From: VFKU01 sp964620045
Lineage (GTDB): Bacteria; Hydrogenedentota; Hydrogenedentia; Hydrogenedentales; GCA-2746185
Assembly (NCBI GenBank): GCA_964620045.1
Contig: CAZUJL010000004.1
Span: forward strand, 158,259-222,258
Direction: 5' to 3'
DNA length: 64,000 bases
Position 1 is the stretch's first letter; each line of letters opens with the position of its first letter. The position numbers and the translations under genes are program-made. Below the pieces are notes generated by a model that did no database searches, was not told the origin of the DNA, and worked only from the letters and a program-made list of their open reading frames with translations. This document shows positions 53,618 to 61,659 of the stretch, piece by piece.

Positions 53618-55595
53618 GCCCAAGGAGACGAACAACACAGCCTCGCCACAACAACCGAAAAACGTATCGCGGCGCGACTTCCTGCGCACGGCGTCGGCCA
53701 CGGGTGCAGGCGCCGCGATCGCGGCCGGCGTACATAGCCAGGTCTTCGCGGCCTCGCCCGACATTCCCTCCATCGCGATCCCGAAAGACATCGTCGATTC
53801 CGTGGCCGCCGCGCCGGCCCCGGCGCAGTTCGAAGGCACCGGCATGAACGGCGCGCAGGTCTTCGCGAAGTTGTGCAAGGAAGAAGGCCTCGCGGCCCTC
53901 TTCTGCTGCCCCGGCAACTACACGGTCATCAACGCGATCGCGGCCGAAGGCATCCCCAGCTACGGCGGGCGCACCGAAGGCGCGATGTGCGCCGCGGCCG
54001 ACGGCTTCTCGCGCGCGACGGGCGAAGTCACGGCCTGCTCGGGCACGGAAGGCCCCGGCTTCCACAACATGATCATGAATGTCGCGGCGGCCAACGGCGC
54101 GCGCACGCCCCTGCTCGTGCTCGCCAGCAACATGTCCATCGCGGGCGACGACCGCGAAGCCTTCATCCAGACCGGATACCAACAGCCGGCCACCGAGGGC
54201 ATGAAAAAATACGGCAAGCGCCTCATTGATCCAAAGCGCGTCTACGAATACGGCGCCTACGCCTTCCGCAATCTGAAATCCGGCGTACCGGGTCCGTGCC
54301 ACCTCGATTTCCCGTCGGAAGTCGCGCGCGCCGAGTTCAAAGACCCGTCCGAACTGACCGACTACTACGACAAGTCAAAGTACCGCACCGAATCGCGCGC
54401 GCATCCCGCGCCGAAAGAAGTCGAGGCCGCGATTGATCTCATCACCAAAGCCGAGCGCCCGATGATCATCGCCGGCCAGGGCGTGTTCCAGCGCAAGGCG
54501 TGGGACGCGCTCAAGCGCGCGGCGGAAAAAAACGACATCGTCGTCGTGGAAACCGGCCCGAGCCGCGGCCACTTCGGCGACGATCACCGTCTCTCGGCGA
54601 ACACAGCTGAAGACGCGCTCATGAGCGCGGACCTTATCGTCTTCATCGGCCAGTACTGCATGCCGAGCCCCGGCGAGTTCCGGTTCAACCCGGATGTGAA
54701 AGCCATCCGCGTGCATCCGATCCAGGAAGACCTCGGCCGCAACTGGCCGCTCGATCTCGGCATCGTGAGCGACGAACTCTACTTCCTCGAAGCGCTCGCC
54801 GACGGCCTGCCGCAGCGCACGCGCGATACCTGGACCGCCGAAGTCGCCGCCGCGCGCAAGGCCTTCGACGACGTGAACGCCGATCTCTACCAGGGCGGCT
54901 TGAAATACAGTGCCGACACGAACCACCTGCACCCGGCCGTCATCGGGCAAGAGGTCTACAACTACTTCTTCTCCGGCAAGAACGGCGGCCCGGACCCGAA
55001 GCAGACCGTGCACACCTGGGGCGGCTGGACAATCGGCCGCTTCGCCGCGCGCTGGCTCCGCGGGAATCATCCTGGGCAGAACATCGCCGCGCCCTACCAG
55101 TACGGCGCGATCGGCCCGGACTATGCCATCGCCCTCGGCGCCGCGGCCGCCGTGCAGCGCGGCGTGGGTCCGCAGAAGGAGTATCAGGGCGCGCCGGTGC
55201 TGTGCGTCACCAGCGACGCCGGCATCGCGTACAGCCTGTTCGAACTCGACACCGCGCAAAAGTACAAGCTGCCCGTGATCTGCGTCGTGTACAACAACAA
55301 CTCCTGGGGCATGTGGCCCGCCGCCGCGCGCATTCCGCAGGCGATGCACCTGTATCTGTTCCAGGAAAACCTGCGCTACGACAAACTCGCCGAAGGCCTC
55401 GGCGCGCGCGGCGAATACTGCCGCACGCCGGACGAGTTCAAGCTCGCGCTCGCGCGCAGCTACGATGCCGCCGCGAAGGACAAAACCTCAACGCTCATCA
55501 ACTGCCAGGCGCTCAAGGAATTCACCTCGGCGCAAGCCTTCCCGCCCGGCCCGCCGCGCAACGCCGAACCCGGCGTGGGCGCGTTCGCGCATTAA
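53610..55595 (+). CDS. Tat-exported thiamine diphosphate-dependent enzyme (acetolactate synthase-like)
   Basis: 661 residues. ATG 53610, with GGAGG upstream, gives a Tat leader (NVSRRDFLRTASATGAGAAIAAGVHSQVFA), so a cofactor-loaded TPP enzyme is predicted in the periplasm. The PYR domain has the activating Glu in YGGRTEGAMCAAADGFSRATG. The central domain follows (AERPMIIAGQGVFQRKAW). In the PP domain the usual GDGxF is SDAGIAYSLFEL, with NNNSWGMW completing the diphosphate/metal motif. It is coupled to the cytochrome c gene by an 8-base overlap, pointing to an oxidase-like reaction (pyruvate or another 2-oxo acid) delivering electrons to cytochrome c. Substrate unknown. Confidence 0.87.
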   Translation: MSKPKETNNTASPQQPKNVSRRDFLRTASATGAGAAIAAGVHSQVFAASPDIPSIAIPKDIVDSVAAAPAPAQFEGTGMNGAQVFAKLCKEEGLAALFCCPGNYTVINAIAAEGIPSYGGRTEGAMCAAADGFSRATGEVTACSGTEGPGFHNMIMNVAAANGARTPLLVLASNMSIAGDDREAFIQTGYQQPATEGMKKYGKRLIDPKRVYEYGAYAFRNLKSGVPGPCHLDFPSEVARAEFKDPSELTDYYDKSKYRTESRAHPAPKEVEAAIDLITKAERPMIIAGQGVFQRKAWDALKRAAEKNDIVVVETGPSRGHFGDDHRLSANTAEDALMSADLIVFIGQYCMPSPGEFRFNPDVKAIRVHPIQEDLGRNWPLDLGIVSDELYFLEALADGLPQRTRDTWTAEVAAARKAFDDVNADLYQGGLKYSADTNHLHPAVIGQEVYNYFFSGKNGGPDPKQTVHTWGGWTIGRFAARWLRGNHPGQNIAAPYQYGAIGPDYAIALGAAAAVQRGVGPQKEYQGAPVLCVTSDAGIAYSLFELDTAQKYKLPVICVVYNNNSWGMWPAAARIPQAMHLYLFQENLRYDKLAEGLGARGEYCRTPDEFKLALARSYDAAAKDKTSTLINCQALKEFTSAQAFPPGPPRNAEPGVGAFAH

Positions 55596-55611
55596 TCAAC
55601 GACGCTCGTAG

Positions 55612-55645
55612 GGGCGGCCCCCAGTGGCCGCCCTTACTTTTTTAC
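55612..55645 (+). terminator. GGGCGGCC hairpin with T-run after the TPP enzyme gene
   Basis: GGGCGGCC (55612-55619) pairs with GGCCGCCC (55626-55633), followed by TTACTTTTTTA. It is a likely terminator of the cytochrome/TPP operon. It is one of two related palindromes that flank the gene at 55674. Confidence 0.75.
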
Positions 55646-55673
55646 ACCCGCACATCGCTACAATGGGCCAAGC

Positions 55674-56177
55674 ATGAGCAAGACAAAAAAAGCATCGATC
55701 GCCCCCGCAGACGTCGTCGCGCAACGCCTCGAGCACTACGCGCAGCGCGGTGTGTTCCGCGGGTTCAGCCCGGTCAACAGCCGCGGCGAGAAGACCACCT
55801 TCCGCATCTTGTGGCACCGCGGGCGCGTGTTCGATCTGATCCTCGATCCCACGCGGGGCACGCTGAAGTTCCTCGTCGTGCTGCCGGGCGTGCCGCCCGA
55901 TTCGGCGATGTACGCCGCGCTAAAGGCCTTTCTCCGCGCGCGGCAGTCGGACGATTTGCCCGAACACCGCCGCATCGATCGCGACCGCGCCGAGGTCCGC
56001 CTCTACAACCGCACCGGCGACGTCGCCCTCACGCTGACCTCAAAAGATCGCGACTTCGACTACGCCGCGCAGAAGCTCGTGCATCTCGTGCACGAAATTT
56101 ATCTGCAATTCCTCGCCGATGGCCGCTACCGCGACTATATGATCGCGCACCTCGGCCTCGATCCGGATTTGGACTGA
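55674..56177 (+). CDS. Hypothetical cytoplasmic protein, orphan
   Basis: 167 residues that I cannot place in a family. It has no signal peptide or membrane helix. It is alpha/beta with a basic N-terminus (MSKTKKASIAPADVVAQRLEHYAQRG), a beta-rich centre (FRILWHRGRVFDLILD, LKFLVVLPGVPP) and a helical acidic C-terminus (YAAQKLVHLVHEIYLQFLADG, ending DPDLD). Both sides carry GGGGCGGCC palindromes, so it stands alone as a single-gene unit. The ribosome site is weak. Codon use matches the neighbours, which supports it being real. Confidence 0.72.
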   Translation: MSKTKKASIAPADVVAQRLEHYAQRGVFRGFSPVNSRGEKTTFRILWHRGRVFDLILDPTRGTLKFLVVLPGVPPDSAMYAALKAFLRARQSDDLPEHRRIDRDRAEVRLYNRTGDVALTLTSKDRDFDYAAQKLVHLVHEIYLQFLADGRYRDYMIAHLGLDPDLD

Positions 56178-56186
56178 CTCGAAGCC

Positions 56187-56220
56187 CAAAAAAATATAGG
56201 GGCGGCCGCAGGGCCGCCCC
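56187..56220 (-). terminator. GGGGCGGCC hairpin with T-run for the minus-strand gene
   Basis: GGGGCGGCC (56199-56207) pairs with GGCCGCCCC (56212-56220) around GCAG. On the minus strand it is followed by TATATTTTTTT, placing a terminator 25 bases after the stop at 56245. The palindrome is nearly the same as the one at 55612-55633. Confidence 0.75.
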
Positions 56221-56244
56221 CATTCACCGAAAAATTAGCGCAGC

Positions 56245-57474
56245 TCAGTCGCCGCCGCTGTCGCGATCGACCAGATAGTCCACAAACCCGATCATCATCT
56301 CGTCCACGCCAAACGTAAGGTCCTTCGTCGGGTCCGGATTGCGCGGGTTGTCGGCCGAGTTGTCGTAATGCGCGACCAGCTCAAGCTTCGTGCCCTTCGG
56401 CGCCACGATCGGCTCCGCGAGCTGATAGCTGATGTCCCAATCCGGGTTCCAGTTCGACTTCACCAGCGTCTGCTTGTTCCCGTCGGGGAACACCGCCGTA
56501 ATCGTCATGTCCTTGCCGCGCGCATGCATATGCGGCCCCAGGTTCGTGATCAGCGCGTACTGGTCAAACGTGTACTCCGCTGTCACTTCATAATTCTTCG
56601 CGCCCGCCGGAATTTTGAACTTCATATTCGACACCGCCAGCGCCACCGACTCCTGCTTAATCTCGCTCGTCGCGAAATACAGCCCGATGCGCGTCTTGTC
56701 CGTCACCGGCGATCCAAACGAATGATAATGCGCCTGCGCGACAATCTCCTGGTCCTTCTTAATCAGCCGCCCCGTGCCCTCCGCGAACACCGTCGGCGCC
56801 GCGCCCGCCACATACGCGCCCAGCTGCCCGCCGATCTTCCCGTCCGGCTCCGCCACACGCGCGAACACATGGTGCACCGCGCGCTTCGCACTCGGTTGAA
56901 TCTCGATCGCGCGGATCCACTTGTCTTCCGGAAGGTCCAGCTTCGCCTTCAGATTCGGAAACTTGTCCGGGCCATCCGCCGCGATGTCCACCCCGTCCAG
57001 CTCAAGCACATAGTCCGGCTCGCCCAACACCCACCCGTTCGGGAACTCGCGCACCGGCGGCAGGTCCGCCTCATTGCCCAGCGCCGCTCCCGTCTTGATC
57101 CACTTATCGATCAGCGCGATCTGCTCCGCGCTCAACCGCATATCATTCTCATACGCGATGCCCACCTGCGGGTCCGCGTGCCACGGCGGCATCGACTTCT
57201 CCTGCACCACCCGCTCCGCGATCGACTTCACCCACGGCCGCACCTCCGCATACGTCCGCAACGACATCGGCGCCACCTCACCCTCCCGATGACACTGCAC
57301 ACACTTCGCATTCAGAATCGGCGCGATGTCCTTCGCATACGTCACCTTCGCTACGGCGCCCTGCGCCGCCGCATCCGCGGCATACACCGCACCCGACAGA
57401 AGTAAAGCTCCGGCAATCCCCGGGAACGCGAATCTCCCGATTCGCCCGGCAAACATCGTCCTCGATACACGCAT
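56245..57474 (-). CDS. Secreted cytochrome c / copper monooxygenase-like protein
   Basis: 409 residues from ATG 57474, with GGGAGGA upstream and a Sec signal (MRVSRTMFAGRIGRFAF... to AVYAAD). The haem motif CVQCHREGEVAP is near the mature N-terminus with KSMPPWHADP after it. The rest resembles the copper type II monooxygenase fold: KRAVHHVFARV, VAQAHYHSFGSP, NLGPHMHARGKDM and LVAHYDNSADNPRNPDPTKDLTFG. It is a paralogue of the protein at 45510-46997 but lacks EF-hands and ends RDSGGD. The role is inferred as periplasmic oxidation. Confidence 0.85.
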   Translation of the reverse strand: MRVSRTMFAGRIGRFAFPGIAGALLLSGAVYAADAAAQGAVAKVTYAKDIAPILNAKCVQCHREGEVAPMSLRTYAEVRPWVKSIAERVVQEKSMPPWHADPQVGIAYENDMRLSAEQIALIDKWIKTGAALGNEADLPPVREFPNGWVLGEPDYVLELDGVDIAADGPDKFPNLKAKLDLPEDKWIRAIEIQPSAKRAVHHVFARVAEPDGKIGGQLGAYVAGAAPTVFAEGTGRLIKKDQEIVAQAHYHSFGSPVTDKTRIGLYFATSEIKQESVALAVSNMKFKIPAGAKNYEVTAEYTFDQYALITNLGPHMHARGKDMTITAVFPDGNKQTLVKSNWNPDWDISYQLAEPIVAPKGTKLELVAHYDNSADNPRNPDPTKDLTFGVDEMMIGFVDYLVDRDSGGD

Positions 57475-57746
57475 GGCAAGTCCTCCCAGACCTACCAGCC
57501 AGTATACGCCCGTAAACCCCCGGCGCAACTCTGCAATTCGTGGCGCGGACGTCCCCGCCCGCGTGTCTAATTCCCGCTTTTCGCCCCGACCGGCCACTAA
57601 CCACCGGCCACCAGCCACCCGCCCGAGACCCCACGCCCAGCGATGTCCCTTACCTATACATACGTCTATAGCACCGTATCTACTGAAAAACGAAGGTCGC
57701 GAAATGTTAGCTGTCTACGTGGAAAGGACCGGGAATAGCTATGCAG
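57475..57746. other. Left boundary of the low-GC island, no gene seen
   Basis: A 272-base spacer. The left part is GC-rich (57475-57640) and the right part becomes AT-richer (TACCTATACATACGTCTATAGC near 57650), marking where composition changes from host-like to island-like. No integrase, tRNA end or direct repeat was recognised as an attachment site. Confidence 0.4.
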
Positions 57747-58211
57747 CTACGGCTGATGAATTGTGTTGGAGATGTCGTTGGACTGGAATGAACGAGCCCA
57801 CTCTTCCAGCCCTTCAAGACAAGTGAACATTCGAGACAGAGGTGTCACGATCATTGGATTGAGCCCCCATGGAAGCAATACCCGAACATCCGTACGATAC
57901 CCAACGCAATACTTTCCGAGAGCGTAGGCAACCCCTAGTTCGAACGCTGCGCCTTCATCCACCGTGCGCCCATCTAGATTTACTACGATCGCATCACAGT
58001 TCTGTAGTGCGGTCAAATCGCGCTCAAAGACAATCTCATACGCTTTCTGTTTCGTTAACCCCTGCTGAATAAGACGTGCGACGAGTTCACCATCTCTTTG
58101 AGGCAAGAAGACATCACACCATCGCTCCAAGGCACGACAAAGCCTCAGGTTCTCGTTTTTTTCGGGCAACGAGAATAGGGGCGCTGCTAAATAGATCAAT
58201 TTACGAGTCAT
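57747..58211 (-). CDS. Nucleoside 2-deoxyribosyltransferase-like protein
   Basis: 154 residues, third gene of the island operon. IYLAAPLFSLPEKNEN is the family's N-terminal nucleoside-binding strand, and LDGRTVDEGAAFELGVAYALGK carries the catalytic Glu (E91, as in the E-x-G-x-A block), with D80 before it. The last part is MFTCLEGLEEWARSFQ. It starts inside the SIR2 gene's stop (TAATG, 1-base overlap). Classical members exchange bases between deoxynucleosides. In defence contexts NDT-like proteins are predicted to hydrolyse or sense nucleotides. The exact activity is unknown. Confidence 0.85.
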   Translation of the reverse strand: MTRKLIYLAAPLFSLPEKNENLRLCRALERWCDVFLPQRDGELVARLIQQGLTKQKAYEIVFERDLTALQNCDAIVVNLDGRTVDEGAAFELGVAYALGKYCVGYRTDVRVLLPWGLNPMIVTPLSRMFTCLEGLEEWARSFQSNDISNTIHQP

Positions 58212-59863
58212 TAGCGCTTCTTTTTTATCGACTGAAGAGATTTCCCAAAATTACAGGGCGAATATGAATTCAAATGAATCATGCGCGCTATCGCCTTCAG
58301 AGACCCATTCACTGTATGCCCGTCCGTGCGCACCAAACTTCCAGTACCATAGATACTGCTAAGTAGCTTTTGCTGTTTTTTGAGGTAATACTCAGATGAT
58401 CCATCGGCTGCCTCTTTAGTCGTAATTCTACCTCTTTTCAATTGTCGGCAGCAGAGTGATTTTGGATCACATGAAAGGAGAATTACTTGCCCATGACAAA
58501 GTCCCTGTAAGTTATTTTCTGCAAGCTTGCCCAAAACTGCCTGTGTTCTGTCACGGGCGGTAGTCCCTATAGTCTCAGACGCTTTTGCAGGAAAGGCAAT
58601 AAAATCTAGCGGACCACGATCTACTGCTACCAACCCCACCTTGATGTCTCGAATTTCACTATTCTTGTGCCAGATAGCATCCTCAAGCCGACTATCTATT
58701 TTCTTTTGCGCATTTTTGCTAAGTCCGATTGATTGGCGATTCATTTCGACCGGCATGCGATTAGGCCATTCTTCAATCGTAGCCAGATTGCGAAAGTGCC
58801 GCAAAACAGTGCTCTTGCCCGACGAGACTGCTCCGGCGATGTAATAGACGAAACGCGACGGCAGTGACTGCTTCGCAAGCAGGCCTTCCAAATCGCTAAC
58901 CTCCATAGATATGAGCTTTACAAGCTTGGAAATTTCCGACGAGTTAGCAAAAATCGTCACAAGATTGTATGTTTCGAAGTTGGCTTCGCGTATCGCATGC
59001 CGCTGAGCATCGTTGAGTCCTGCCGCCCCTTTGCTATTCCAGTGAATATAATAATTCACGTGTCCTGGCCGCTGATTCGCATGCTGTCTCAATGCGTTCT
59101 TAAGTGTTCCGTCCGCAAGAGAGTGGCCAATGATGAGGCATGTCTTGTCAGCGAGGTGGCGGACGAGAAAGTGCGACTCTTCGGTATTTGTATTTGCAAG
59201 ATGATCGGCGAATCCTCCCTCGGTCAGAAGGAGATTTTCACTTCCCTTTGCGTCCACTCGAAGAGGCGTATAACCGTTTGGGTGATAAATATTCACCATG
59301 TTTGAGCGAAGGAATGGCTCTGGTTTCCAGAATGAATGGTAGCGACGCCCAGCCCGTTCAGAAGTTGAAGCGTCGAGATCGATTGCGCACTCCAACGCGT
59401 CATCGAAATTGTGCGTAACAACGAGAACTGCCTTTCGAGCCAGCTGCCCCAGATCAACTAAATAGCGGTGGCGACGGATCCGATTTTCGTACGCGGATTG
59501 TTTGATTTTGTTATCTTTTCCTACAAAATTCTTATACAGCGACTTCGAAACGACATCGCGCCAACCCGAAACGATCGCGGCGTCAATCTTTTCGTCAGTC
59601 TCCCAATTGAGCTCGTGGATTTTCTTCTTTCTATAATGTTGATACAGCTGCTCAGCGCGGTAGGTTTCTGGAGCCAATCCTGAGGGATAATTCAGTTTCT
59701 TTTCGATTCGCTTGATCAGCTCAGGCCAGTCAGGAATCTTCAGATCGCGGCTGACACCCGCGCCTAGAATCAAGCCCAGCCGGTTCATCGAGCGAGCTTG
59801 ATTTAAATGGCAAATTGCTTTGGTATATTTCGCCTCAATCGGATTTCCAGAGACATTATCCAT
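58211..59863 (-). CDS. SIR2 domain fused to nucleoside-kinase-like P-loop NTPase
   Basis: 550 residues. The N-terminal SIR2_2-type domain has the NAD loop LILGAGVSRDLKIPDW (30-46), the catalytic-type motif VVTHNFDDALE (N152), a candidate catalytic His in IYHPNGYTP (H194) and IIGHSLADGTLKNALR (244-259). A C-terminal P-loop domain has Walker A GAVSSGKST (344-352) and VAVDRGPLDFIAF (412-424), a motif typical of small nucleoside or nucleotide kinases, then a basic C-terminus. SIR2 domains in anti-phage proteins usually deplete NAD. The kinase-like module may sense or regulate. It lies 13 bases after the nuclease-like gene. GC content is well below the window average. Confidence is high for the domains and moderate for the role. 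Confidence 0.88.
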   Translation of the reverse strand: MDNVSGNPIEAKYTKAICHLNQARSMNRLGLILGAGVSRDLKIPDWPELIKRIEKKLNYPSGLAPETYRAEQLYQHYRKKKIHELNWETDEKIDAAIVSGWRDVVSKSLYKNFVGKDNKIKQSAYENRIRRHRYLVDLGQLARKAVLVVTHNFDDALECAIDLDASTSERAGRRYHSFWKPEPFLRSNMVNIYHPNGYTPLRVDAKGSENLLLTEGGFADHLANTNTEESHFLVRHLADKTCLIIGHSLADGTLKNALRQHANQRPGHVNYYIHWNSKGAAGLNDAQRHAIREANFETYNLVTIFANSSEISKLVKLISMEVSDLEGLLAKQSLPSRFVYYIAGAVSSGKSTVLRHFRNLATIEEWPNRMPVEMNRQSIGLSKNAQKKIDSRLEDAIWHKNSEIRDIKVGLVAVDRGPLDFIAFPAKASETIGTTARDRTQAVLGKLAENNLQGLCHGQVILLSCDPKSLCCRQLKRGRITTKEAADGSSEYYLKKQQKLLSSIYGTGSLVRTDGHTVNGSLKAIARMIHLNSYSPCNFGKSLQSIKKKR

Positions 59864-59876
59864 AGGCCAGCTTTAA

Positions 59877-61058
59877 CTAAAGCAGTTCGAGTTGGCGCGA
59901 ATTGGCACGCAGGCCGACTTGCCAGCCAACTGGAGCAAGTTGTCTTTCAGGGACAGGCTTCTTTCCAAGCGTTACCGACACGTACTCATCTAACACATTT
60001 AGGAAATTCGGATCAAATGCCTGTTCAACGTGATTGACGTTCCAAAGTCCACTTTTACGGATTTCTGACTTGATGGAACTGAGCCCCAACCAACCACTAC
60101 TCGGCGGATCCAACGGTTTGCATCGATTAGAGAAAAGAGAAATCAAGTTTTGCTCAATATAAGCGCGATCATTGTTCTTGTCGGATTGCCCCGGTACAGC
60201 AATTAAAACAACATACAACTCGGCCAAATATTTGGACACTACTTGTTCTAATTGGCTTTCGGATTTCAGTGTTTCTCGATCGGCGCTAGAATTTCCCCAA
60301 GATCCAATTCTTGGGTGAATTTGGGCATTCATAAGACTTTGACCGGTGTGCAAACGAAATATCGAACTTCGATGATTTCCTTCTCCTGCTGTCGTTCCGA
60401 AGTGCGTTCTCAACCTGTTTCGAAGGGAGGCCTTTGAACCAGCAGCGACGCCATGGGTTCCGACTCTCACGACTCGCAGCTGGTTGAGGTTCTTAAGTCG
60501 TCTTTCTCGCTCGTCAAAAAAAAGATAGACACCCGATTCAGGCATTCCATTTGCGATTACTTCTCTTAGCCGCTGCCAGTGCCCGCCTTTAATTAAGCGC
60601 CCAATAATCTTGTAGCTCGCATCGAGAAGTCTTTGACTATTGAGTGGATCGGTAACTGTGTTCAGAGCGCGCAATTTCTTCCCGATTGGCAATGCAAATT
60701 CCTTTACTGAATGAAATCCAATCCCGGCGCGCGTCAGCGCGTCGTCATACTCCTGGCCGCAAATAGAATCGACCTCAAAAGACGCGGGCAATAACGTTGC
60801 AGCCTGTTGCCGCATTTTCGCAGACAAAGCTTTCTTTTCTTCGAGTGAAAGGCTTGTCAATTTGCAATCGTAGGGTTCTATGACATCACGCGGACGTACT
60901 AAACCATGTTTAGCTGAGAGAATGAGCCAAGCGTCGTAATGGGCTTGTGCATATCTTCGTGATTTATAAAAAAGGTCGGAACAATAGAGGTTTTCTGCAG
61001 GCATAGGTGCGCTGCGCTTCTTCGAAGTACAGCTTACTATGCACGCTTTTTGACTCAT
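59877..61058 (-). CDS. DUF6884-like / GIY-YIG-like fusion protein
   Basis: 393 residues from ATG 61058 (MSQKACIVSCTSKKR). An alternative GTG at 61106 adds 16 residues with no clear advantage. Residues about 5-130 match DUF6884: SCTSKKR, then ENLYCSDLFYKSRRYA, LILSAKHGLVRPRDVIEPYD and ICGQEYDDAL. Residues about 176-320 look like a GIY-YIG nuclease core: SGVYLFFD for GIY, RVVRVGTHG for YIG, a helix with Arg in SLRNRLRTHFG, and a possible metal Glu in AYIEQNLISLFS. It is the first gene of the island operon. Nuclease activity is inferred from motif order only. Confidence 0.75.
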   Translation of the reverse strand: MSQKACIVSCTSKKRSAPMPAENLYCSDLFYKSRRYAQAHYDAWLILSAKHGLVRPRDVIEPYDCKLTSLSLEEKKALSAKMRQQAATLLPASFEVDSICGQEYDDALTRAGIGFHSVKEFALPIGKKLRALNTVTDPLNSQRLLDASYKIIGRLIKGGHWQRLREVIANGMPESGVYLFFDERERRLKNLNQLRVVRVGTHGVAAGSKASLRNRLRTHFGTTAGEGNHRSSIFRLHTGQSLMNAQIHPRIGSWGNSSADRETLKSESQLEQVVSKYLAELYVVLIAVPGQSDKNNDRAYIEQNLISLFSNRCKPLDPPSSGWLGLSSIKSEIRKSGLWNVNHVEQAFDPNFLNVLDEYVSVTLGKKPVPERQLAPVGWQVGLRANSRQLELL

Positions 61059-61659
61059 TACTTGAAGTTTGTCCACAGCTATCAAAATATTTCGCAGATG
61101 CGGCACTTCCGGAACTTAAAAACGATCGAGACACGCCTTAATCTGTTTTCGTCGCCCCATGCTAACAGATGCTGGTTTTAAGGTTTATAGCGTCATCAAT
61201 GAACACAAAATGCGCCCTGTCAACAATTTACCCCTTGTCTCGCACCTGCATTCACGCACCTTTCCGCGCAACCGACCCATTGTTTCCCCAACCACCTTTC
61301 CGCCGCGCGACCCTTGTTTCGCACCCCGTGATTCCGGCGAGCCGAGTGCAACAGGAGTGCACATAGGTAGAGGTACCGCGGCCAGGGCGTAGCCGCCGTG
61401 CCCAAGTACCGCACACGCGGGTGCGTGTGCAGCGGGTCCTGCTTTCTTTCTTGGCGAGAAAGAAGAGTAGGCGGCCTACGCCGTAGGCAACGAAAGACCG
61501 ACGGAGGTGTCTCACGCGGAGGTCGCAATGACGGACGGGGTATCGGCGTTTATCCATGTTCATCCGTGACAAACGCGCAATTGGCGTTTCCTTCTCGCAC
61601 TTCTCTGTGCCTCTGTGGTGCAGTTCTTGTAAACTGCGGCCGAATCGGAGGATGCCCGG
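61059..61659. repeat. Repeat-rich spacer between the island and the SnoaL-like gene
   Basis: No convincing gene in 601 bases. The first part (61059-61220) is AT-rich and must hold the promoter of the minus-strand island operon. Then comes CTTTCTTTCT...AGAAAGAAG at 61442-61465, GCCTAC-GCC-GTAGGC at 61474-61488, and GTAGGCAACGAAAGACCGA at 61483-61501. The last is matched in 18 of 19 positions at 63592-63610. TTCTCTGTGCCTCTGTGGTG at 61601-61620 has a variant near 62978-63006. These look like dispersed intergenic repeats. Confidence 0.55.

Noticed and set aside
57475..61659. Integrase or attachment site at the edges of the low-GC island
   Set aside because: No recombinase, tRNA end or matching direct repeats were found at the two boundaries.
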